Assembly (NCBI GenBank): GCA_900491605.1
Contig: UESW01004010.1
Coordinates: forward strand, 891,335-955,334
Direction of reading: 5' to 3'
Source of the DNA: Calamus simplicifolius
Lineage: Eukaryota; Streptophyta; Magnoliopsida; Arecales; Arecaceae
Length of the DNA: 64,000 bases
The notes below the pieces were generated by a model. That model saw only the letters and a list, made by a program, of their open reading frames with translations, had not been told where the DNA came from and did no database searches. Numbering within the stretch: the stretch's first letter is position 1; each line of letters starts with the position of its first letter. Made by a program: the position numbers and the translations under genes. Below, piece by piece: positions 57,251 through 64,000 of the stretch.

Positions 57251-58418
57251 AGGAAGTTGAAATTACAATCATCTCATTATATTCTGATTGATGACCGGTT
57301 GTACAAGCGGTCCTTCTCAATGTCGCTGCTCAAATGCCTCCGACTAACAGAGGCCGACTATGCTCTTCGGGAGGTTCACGAAGGAATCTGTGGCAATCAC
57401 CTCGATGGTCGGGCCCTATGCCATAAAGTGTTGCATCAAGGGTATTATTGGCAGACGATGCAAAAAGATGCCGATGACCTCGTTCGAACTTGTGATTTAT
57501 GCCAAAGGCATTCAAATGTCCAGAGGCTCCTCTCGGCGTACCTGACTTCCATATCATCCCTCTGGCCCTTCGCCAAGTGGATGATGGATATTTTTGGCCC
57601 TTTCCCACTCACAACGGGGAAAAGAAAGTTCTTATTTGTTGTGATTGATTATTTCACTAAGTGGGTCGAAGCCGAAGCAGTCACCCAGATAACCGAAGCT
57701 CGTGCTAAAGACTTCGTGTAGAGATCCATCATCTGCCGCTTCGGTCTTCCCCACACTATCATCACCGACAACGGGAAGCAGTTCGACAACCCTAAGTTTC
57801 GAGAGTTCTCCGAGGATCATGGCATTCTCTATCGCCTGATGTCGGTCAGACATCCTCAAGCTAATGGAGAAGCCGAAGTAACCAACCGAACTCTCCTACA
57901 GGGAATCAAAGCTCGGCTCAATCGGGCATAGGGCCGATGGGCCAAGGAGCTCCACCATGTATTGTGGGCATATCGAACTACCGAGAGTACCCATAGGGCA
58001 GACCCCATTCAAAATGGCTTTTGGTACAGAAGCCATCATTCCTGTAGAAGTCGAACTCCCCTCCCCTCGTGTGGAAGGCTATTCAGAAGAATCCAATGAT
58101 GAGCAGCTCCGAACTAACCTTGACTTGATAGAAGAAGTCAGGGAGAAGGCCCGAATCCGGATGGCCGCCTACCAACAAAGGGTAGCTCGTTATCACTCCA
58201 CCAAAGACCGAGGGAAGTTTTTCCTCCTCGACAATCTGGTGCTTCGGAAGGCATCCGTCTTGAAGCCACTGGAGCAAGGAAAATTGTTCCCAAATTGGGA
58301 AGGTCCCTACCAAGTGACAGAAGTAATCAGACCCGGCACCTACAAACTCCAAGATTTGGATGGGAAATCTATTCCTCGGACATGGAACTCAGATAATCTC
58401 CGTGTATATCATCAATGA
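57251..58418 (+). pseudogene. TAT-B integrase
   Basis: Zinc-binding domain VHEGICGNHLDGRALCHKVL with CDLCQRH (about 57376-57512), core WMMDIFGPFPLTTGKRKFLF with the first Asp, ITDNGKQFDNPKFREF with the second Asp (about 57760-57807), and NGEAEVTNRTL with the Glu (about 57863-57895). The frame is broken by TAG at 57719-57721, TAG near 57928 and a shift near 57985. The C-terminal domain runs open 57957-58418 with FPNWEGPYQVTEVIRPGTYK and PRTWNSDNLRVYHQ. All three catalytic residues are present. Confidence 0.93.
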
Positions 58419-58524
58419 AAGTATGCTCTTACTAACTCATTTTGTCTATTGAATTTAATTTAACTCTTGAAGACAACCAAAGTTCCTGTAACTTTCCTTG
58501 AAAGCTGCAATGAGAAGCAGGTTT

Positions 58525-59212
58525 ATAAATCCTCGGCTGGGCCGAGCGATCTCCGTACCATGGCCGTGCCAAGTAAAATATATTTGACAAACCTCGGCCG
58601 AGCCGAGAGAGCTTCGTACCTTGGCCGCGCCAAGTAAAATATAATCTTGAAGCCTCAGTCAAGCCGAGTGACGATCTCTGTACCTTGGCAGTGCCAAGTA
58701 AAATATAATCATAAATCCTCAGCCGGGCTGAGCGATCTCCGTACCTTAGCCGCACCAAGTAAAATATATTTGACAAACCTCGGCCGAGCTGAGAGAGCTT
58801 CGTACCTTGGCCGTGCCAAGTAAAATATAATCTTGAAGCCTCGGTCAAGCCGAGTGACGGTCTCCGTACCTTGGCAGTGCCAAGTAAAATATAATCTTGA
58901 AGCCTCGGCCAAGCCGAGTGACGGTCTCCGTACCTTGGCAGCGCCAAGAAAAATATAATCTTGAAGCATCGGCCAAGCCAAGTGACAGTCTCCGTACCTT
59001 GGGCAACGCCAAGTAAAATATAATATTAAATCCTCGACTGAGCCAAGCGATCTCCATACCTTGGCCGCGCCAAGTAAAATATATTTGACAAACCTTGGCC
59101 GGGCCAAGAGATCTTCGTACCTTGGCCATGCCAAGTAAAATATAATCTTGAAGCCTCGGCTAAGCCGAGTGACGATCTCCGTACCTTGGCTGTGCCAAGT
59201 AAAATATAATCT
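58525..59212. repeat. Palindromic 61-65 bp tandem array downstream of TAT-B integrase
   Basis: Eleven units located by the shared CCAAGTAAAATAT block (about 58569, 58629, 58694, 58755, 58816, 58880, 58944, 59009, 59070, 59131 and 59195). Each unit has two inverted repeats, CTCGGCC-GAGCCGAG-like and CTTGGCCGTGCCAAG-like. Unit lengths alternate between 61 and 64-65 bp according to a TATTTGAC versus TAATCTTGAAG spacer. Confidence 0.95.
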
Positions 59213-59385
59213 TGAAGCCTCGAACAAACCAAGTGATATATTTCTAAAGCCTCGGACAAACCGAGTGATATATTTTTGAAGTCTCGAACAAACCGAGTGA
59301 TATATTTCTGAAGCCTCGGACAAACCGAGTGATATATTTATGAAGCCTCGGCCAAACCGAGTGATATAGTTCTAAAGCTTCAACC
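59213..59385. repeat. 32-bp tandem array following the long array
   Basis: Five to six units of AAGCCTCGGACAAACCGAGT plus GATATATTTCTG. Each keeps the CTCGG...CCGAG palindrome of the longer unit but lacks the CTTGGC...GCCAAG part, so it looks like a shortened derivative. Confidence 0.92.
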
Positions 59386-60160
59386 TGATCGAGTGATTCC
59401 TCAAATACTCTGACGCGACAAAGGCGTCCTATCATGCTTCGGCAGAGATAAGTAACCTTTCTTCGCTTACCAGCAAGATTATGCAATTTATTTCTTTTCA
59501 AAGAAATATATACTTCATCCCTTAAATAAGATCATGTTTACCACATGAGCTCATAGGGCCGCTCAGGCCTCCTTCTGACCTAAACAGGGATGGATACTTC
59601 CTCCACAGAGGACTGAATATCATGTTGACAATAACAAAGTAGCAAAAGCACTGCTGGACTTATAGATTATGCTACGGTCCGAAAAGCATAAAATGAGAGT
59701 AGCAACTCTCAAGACAATCACATCGGAAAAAGAAACAGATGTTAAAAGAAGAAAGAGTAGAAACTTTCTTTATTAATGAAAGAATTACAACCTCCTGAGA
59801 GGCATTACAAGTGCATCATAGCATAGAAAATAAAGATAAAATAAAAGCTCGGCTAAGCAGCTTCGGTCGATAACGATGTCTCTACATCCGACCCTAGAAA
59901 TCAGAGAAACCAGACAAGCTCTGTTGAGCCATTGGTTAATGCGAAAGAACAAAGTACGCCATCCATGGATCCCTCGGACAGACACGTTGGGGGATCATAA
60001 CCAGGTCAAAGACATGTGGATGCTTATGCCAATGAAGCATCTCCCCCCAAGTGGGATGCTAGTCTGCTAGCCACTGCCCAAGCACATAGGCAGAGAACCA
60101 GCAAACCAACACCACCCTCCTCCCTCTTCACATGAAAAAGATTCCTCAGGTGGATGAACT
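59386..60160. other. TAT-B spacer
   Basis: Non-coding DNA between the tandem arrays and the short minus-strand ORF. No family recognised. Confidence 0.6.
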
Positions 60161-60167
60161 GAGGAAT

Positions 60168-60452
60168 TCAAGCTGAGGGAGGAGGCGAAGTCCATGTTAG
60201 CCATGGGGGATACGTATGCTTTGCATTCCTATGGTCCCCATGGCAAGTGACAAAGGACACACAGGAAGCGCATACGTGCGCTCCCCATATGACCTCTGCG
60301 GCATCCTGTGTGCTCTCCATATGACCTCCTAGAATACCTTCCTTGAGGACTACCTGCTCTTCAGTAGCTTCTCCATCACCCCAACTATCTGAGATGAACC
60401 AGCTTTCAAAAGGGAAGCTCGATCTCTTTGCTCTCAATGAAACAGGCGCCAT
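60168..60452 (-). CDS. Short minus-strand ORF downstream of a TATA box, unknown function
   Basis: 94 codons starting MAPVSLRAKRSSFPFESWFI, with no family I recognise. A minus-strand TATA box CCTATAAAATGG lies about 75 bp upstream (60516-60527), followed by a pyrimidine-rich leader. It could be the first exon of a second antisense transcript of TAT-B or part of an older LTR promoter. Coding status is uncertain. Confidence 0.35.
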   Translation of the reverse strand: MAPVSLRAKRSSFPFESWFISDSWGDGEATEEQVVLKEGILGGHMESTQDAAEVIWGAHVCASCVSFVTCHGDHRNAKHTYPPWLTWTSPPPSA

Positions 60453-60515
60453 GAAATCCCTAACGACTCACAGAAGGAGAAGGTATTGGGAGATAGCCTA
60501 ACACGGCCCGCTCTC

Positions 60516-60527
60516 CCCATTTTATAG
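60516..60527 (-). promoter_or_regulatory. Minus-strand TATA box in TAT-B 3' region
   Basis: Minus strand GCCTATAAAATGGGG. An internal promoter reading toward the tandem arrays is suggested by the TATA box, pyrimidine-rich leader and ATG in that order. Confidence 0.45.
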
Positions 60528-60529
60528 GC

Positions 60530-61345
60530 AAGCAAGCCGAGGGCAGTCATTAAAGAAGGGAGCCCCGAAATTTGAAACACCCTCGCCATGTCGCCACGTG
60601 GTAGGGCAGAAGAAAGGGACGCTTTCCGAAGTGCGCCAAGCACGCCTCCCAAGCTGTGACGAAAGGTAGAAGATTTTCTTCTAATCTCAATCAGGAGCCT
60701 TAAATGTAGGAAATCAGTCGTAGGTCCTTGAGATATGGGCAGGCCTGGGAAATCCCCTTTCAAAAACGATGCCATCCAATGGCAATCGAATGCTTATCGC
60801 GTACGTTAAAAAGACCCGCATTGGAAAAGGCCAATGGGATAAAAGCCTGAGCAGAAATAGAGCATCCTTCAGCAAAGCCGTTTCGTATGCCTTAGCGAAA
60901 AACATACCAACTCTTTGCTTCGGACAAACCGAACTATCTAACCTCGGCCCCAGCCGAGGTATTTGAGCTATTTTTGGCCCTCTCGCGCCGAACCATTTCG
61001 TGCCTTAGCAAACCGAGTAAGTGTGCGCGCACCTAACCTCAGCCCCAACCGAGGTAAAGTTGGAGTTACGTTCTGCAGAAAAACCGAACAATTTTATGCC
61101 TCAGCAAAACCAGTTAATCTGGCCTCAATTGAGCAGAATCTTTGATTCGGAACCCCCAAGGGCTATCCGACCTTAAAGCGCGCTTCACTTACGATTCATT
61201 TATCATTGAGGGAACTCTCGGCAAGAAGGTCGTTCAGAAAGGCAATGACCAAAGTGATAAGGCAAAGAAAAAAGAGATCAGAAGATTCATTCATTAAATT
61301 TCGATCAGATTATAGATTGAAAAAGTGAAAATACACAAGCGACCC
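60530..61345. other. TAT-B region between antisense gene 3' end and internal promoter
   Basis: Non-coding. It contains CCTCGGCCCCAGCCGAGG (60940-60959) and CCTCAGCCCCAACCGAGG (61036-61054), further examples of the CTCGG...CCGAG palindrome seen in the LTR and tandem arrays. Confidence 0.65.
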
Positions 61346-61854
61346 TTAAGAATCAGGGTTTGGGTTGGTCCTGAGAACCTCTTTGATAACGTCCGGAAGG
61401 GCTTGACTCGCTTCACTCGCTTCAAATGTTGTTGGAAGAGAAATCTCGAGTTCCTCAGCAGCAGACTGAGGGCATTCTTCAGGAGCCACGGCCTCATTAG
61501 GGCCTAGGATAGCATCAAGATCGATGTCTGAAATATTCTCATACTCAGCTTCTTCGGCCCCCGGGGTACAAGTATCAAAACGTTCGGCCTCCAGAAAGGA
61601 TAAATCCAACTCGAGATACGCTCAGAGATCTTCGCTCGAGTTTCCTCCTCACTGAACCAGAACACATTGGCACAAGCCTATCTACGCTCTTCGAAAAATT
61701 GAGCAGAACTTTTGTACTCCTGTACGGCCGAGGTGATTCGGTTATTAGCTTCAACTAGCTGGTCCCCGAGTTCGAGGTTCATTTGGCGACTCGCAGATAA
61801 CTCTGCCCTTAGAGCTTTAAATTGCTCCTGCGCCTCGAGCCCAATTCTGCCCAT

Positions 61855-61930
61855 CTGCAAAACATCAGAACGTTTGAGCCCAAGAGCAAAAGAAAAGTAC
61901 TGGAAGCAAATAAATAAGAAAACACCATAC
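61855..61930 (-). other. Predicted intron c of TAT-B antisense gene
   Basis: 76 bp, minus-strand GGAAGAG|GTATGG to TTTTGCAG|ATGGGC, inside the coiled-coil region. Confidence 0.55.
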
Positions 61931-62583
61931 CTCTTCCTACCGCCGAGCCATTTTATTGCTTAGCTCTTGAATCTTTTCCAGGGCCTTCAATTTGGCCGAT
62001 TTATTTTGTTGGAGACCCTCCTTGAGGTCATTAATTCGGGACTGTTTGTCCCCAATTTTCTGCCGAGATTGATCAAGATCATCAGTGAGCCTAGCAATCT
62101 GCTCATGTTGCCATTTCAGCCAATTTTCCATATCAGCGAGTTCCTTATCCAGACCGGCAAGCTGATCCTGCTACCGCCAGCACTTGTGCTCCTCCTCCTC
62201 AAGCCTCCTACCCCAATTATTTTTCTCCTCAGCATAACTAGCCTTCAGCTGGTCCCATCTTTTTTCAAAATACTGCTGCATGGCCTTAACTTCGTTGGCA
62301 TGCTTAACCTTAATTTGGGATAACTCCAGGCAAGCCTTGTCCGATTGTTCGCAAAAACCCTGAAGCTCTCTGACTTGAGCCTCGAGCCGCGAGGCTCTCT
62401 CGGCTGCAAGTCGGTAAGACTCGCTCACCCTCTCAAAGTCTGCCTTATCAGACACCAAAGCTCTGGAAAGCCGGCTGGTTGAATCCACCCTTGTCTGAAG
62501 GTCAGCCGCCTCATTCCTGGCCTGAGCACAAGCCCCAGTGGCCAAATTTAAGTGCCAATTCAGTGCCTTGTAATCAAGGCATT

Positions 62584-62659
62584 CTGCAAGAAAAATATAA
62601 GTAAGAAACCACGGCCAAACCGACCCATCAGGAATTACAACCTCGGTACAATAACTTAC
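62584..62659 (-). other. Predicted intron b of TAT-B antisense gene
   Basis: 76 bp, minus-strand CTCCCGG|GTAAGT to TTCTTGCAG|AATGCC, just before the coiled-coil exon, matching intron 2 of TAT-A. Confidence 0.6.
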
Positions 62660-63635
62660 CCGGGAGGTGTAGCTTGAAGCAATCCTCATGAGAGTAGCGT
62701 TACTAATTTCAGGGAGAAGGTAAATATCCTTTGGTGGCCAGAGCTGACCGAAAGCCGCATCAATGATATCAACGACCGCAGGCTTGTCCGTCGAGGAACT
62801 TTCCCCCGCGAGCAAAATAGACCTCATCAAGGCAATGAGCATGTCATCCACCTCTGAGCTATGGATGAGAGAACTCATGGCTGAAGAGCTGGCCTGAGGG
62901 GCTTCAGCCTGACGAACCTCCATCTACTCGGCTTCCTCCATCAAGACTCTGGCTTGTAGGGCCTCGGATGCTTCAGCCCCGGTTGAGGGAGCCTCGGCCC
63001 AAGCGCCCCCTTCATCCAGTGATTCTTCTTCTTATTCCTCCTCCTCTCCGACTATCGCTCCATCTCCGGCAAACTCCACTTGAACTTCAATCTCTTTCAT
63101 GGCATCCCCTGGTACCGTAACAAAGAGTCCCTCAACAGGAGACATCTCGACCTCCACCAACCTTTCAACAGGCAGCTCCATTAGGGCTTCAGCAGCCGCC
63201 ACTACTGCCTCTCCTGACCCCTCCACCTGAGCAGGGGCCTCTTTCATGCGCAGTGGGCTCCCCACCACTGGTAACTGAAGAACATCTGGCAGGAGGATCG
63301 CTGGATGGACCGGCGACATCTCCTCGGTGTCATCTGATATGATCACTATTTGGAGGGGGGAAACCTCAGCGCTCCTTCCGAGCGCCCCCCAATAGTTTCC
63401 TCCGCTACCTTGCCCCCCTCCGGCAGGGAGGGCTTATCAGTTACGGCCGGCGTTTCCACTTCCTCCCTCTTTGAAGCAGAGGAATGGCGGCCGACGCCAT
63501 CTTTCCTAGGTTCCCTTGAGCGAGATCCGGAAGGATGGGCCCTCTTCTCGGACCTGTGCTTGTCCCCGAAGCCGGAGCCCCTATGGCGCTTGCCCAGCTC
63601 CTTCCTTATTTGGCCCACAAATGCGGACCTCTCAG

Positions 63636-63711
63636 CTGAAAACACAGCAAATGTTCAGTTAAACAGTAATGGAATCACATAAATGCATTGACCATCATAG
63701 CAAAGACTCAC
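63636..63711 (-). other. Predicted intron a of TAT-B antisense gene
   Basis: 76 bp, minus-strand CCTCAAG|GTGAGT to GTTTTCAG|CTGAGA, after the transposase-like domain, matching intron 1 of TAT-A. Confidence 0.62.
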
Positions 63712-64000
63712 CTTGAGGGTCAATAGAGCTAAGCCCGATGGTAAAAAGAGCATCCTCTGCTAACAGAGTGCCGGCTGAAACCTTCTGACCACTACGAAGA
63801 GTAACCAGATCTCTTTTCTCCTACTCGCTCAACTCCGGGCGTGCCTCCGGAACCTTCACATAACTCGCCCATCCTCTCGAAAAATCTGAACCGATGTTTC
63901 CTTCGGCAATGAAAAATCGAGACTTCCACTCCTTTATCGAAGATGGGTTATCAGAAATCATCTTGAACAACTTCCGAGGACCAATATAGGGCCACTCAGA

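Larger units (their letters stand above)
52390..64000 (+). mobile_element. TAT-lineage Ty3/gypsy element TAT-B with antisense extra gene (3' end outside window)
   Basis: Plus-strand element: 5' LTR, leader, gag, protease, RT, deleted RNase H region, integrase, palindromic tandem arrays, then a minus-strand intron-bearing gene that continues past 64000. It resembles TAT-A in domain order and in the antisense gene, but nucleotide sequences are clearly diverged. The 3' LTR would lie beyond the window, so target duplication and age cannot be judged. Confidence 0.88.
61346..64000 (-). pseudogene. TAT-B antisense gene: gypsy-type transposase-like C-terminal part plus coiled coil (5' end outside window)
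   Basis: Runs opposite to gag-pol. From the right edge: IKEWKSRFFIAEGNIGSDFS (about 63943-63884), the counterpart of GWKDRFFFAQVE in TAT-A, then a TAG at about 63822 and the exon end DPQG at 63712. Introns 63636-63711, 62584-62659 and 61855-61930 are predicted. Exons between hold basic and acidic Ser/Pro-rich stretches, PPKDIYLLPEISNATLMRIA (about 62743-62684), and a long coiled coil (LQTRVDSTSRLSRALVSDKA; LEAQVRELQGFCEQSDKACL; LKEGLQQNKSAKLKALEKIQ). It ends with an acidic stretch finishing at 61346. Stops near 63030, 62925 and 61677 and a frameshift near 61615 break it. Function unknown. Confidence 0.75.

Noticed and set aside
58432..59501. Several long minus-strand ORFs of repeated YFTWHGQGTE-like peptides
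   Set aside because: They are translations of the palindromic tandem array. Unit lengths near multiples of three keep frames open by chance, and the repeat varies between frames.

Overview
The window is repetitive plant nuclear DNA, probably monocot and possibly palm (inference from the mix of repeat families; no host gene confirms it). I found no intact host gene, rRNA or tRNA. Almost everything is transposable elements nested in one another: Ty1/copia Sirevirus-type elements, Ty3/gypsy elements of the Tekay (chromovirus), Athila and TAT lineages, remains of a CACTA DNA transposon, a small copia LTR and two Tourist-like MITEs. Every element reading frame is broken by stops or frameshifts. 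One N at 3536 marks an assembly join.

Layout. 1-3535: 3' half of a Sirevirus (S1). 3537-29240: a minus-strand Tekay element (T1). Its 3' LTR is split by a complete Sirevirus (S2, 3807-13998, duplication GGTAG). Its gag is split by a complete Athila element (18111-27711, duplication CCTAG). 29240-41490: a minus-strand TAT element (TAT-A) whose gag is split by a 2,978-bp solo Tekay-like LTR (37531-40508, duplication CCCTC). It carries an antisense, intron-containing extra gene on the plus strand (29570-31773). 41499-48741: parts of a CACTA element (TNP2 transposase remnant on the left, subterminal repeats on the right) around a 5'-truncated minus-strand Sirevirus-like element (44615-47949). 48742-52389: AT-rich intergenic DNA with a copia LTR and two abutting MITEs. 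52390-64000: a second TAT element (TAT-B) on the plus strand, with 5' LTR, gag, protease, RT, a deleted RNase H, integrase, a palindrome-rich tandem array and, on the minus strand, its own antisense extra gene with three predicted 76-bp introns, running off the right edge.

How the parts relate. In each retroelement gag, protease, RT/RNase H and integrase would have made the particle and copied and inserted the element, with LTRs supplying the promoter. Extra features are the Sirevirus downstream env-like ORF, the Tekay chromodomain, and the TAT antisense gene (gypsy-type transposase-like domain plus coiled coil). TAT-A and TAT-B lie in opposite orientation yet share antisense gene layout and two matching intron positions. 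That antisense gene, with its TATA box and regular short introns, is the most interesting system here; an antisense ORF in TAT elements is already known, the intron structure is my reading. Introns, promoters and truncated element ends are read by eye and need transcript or alignment support.
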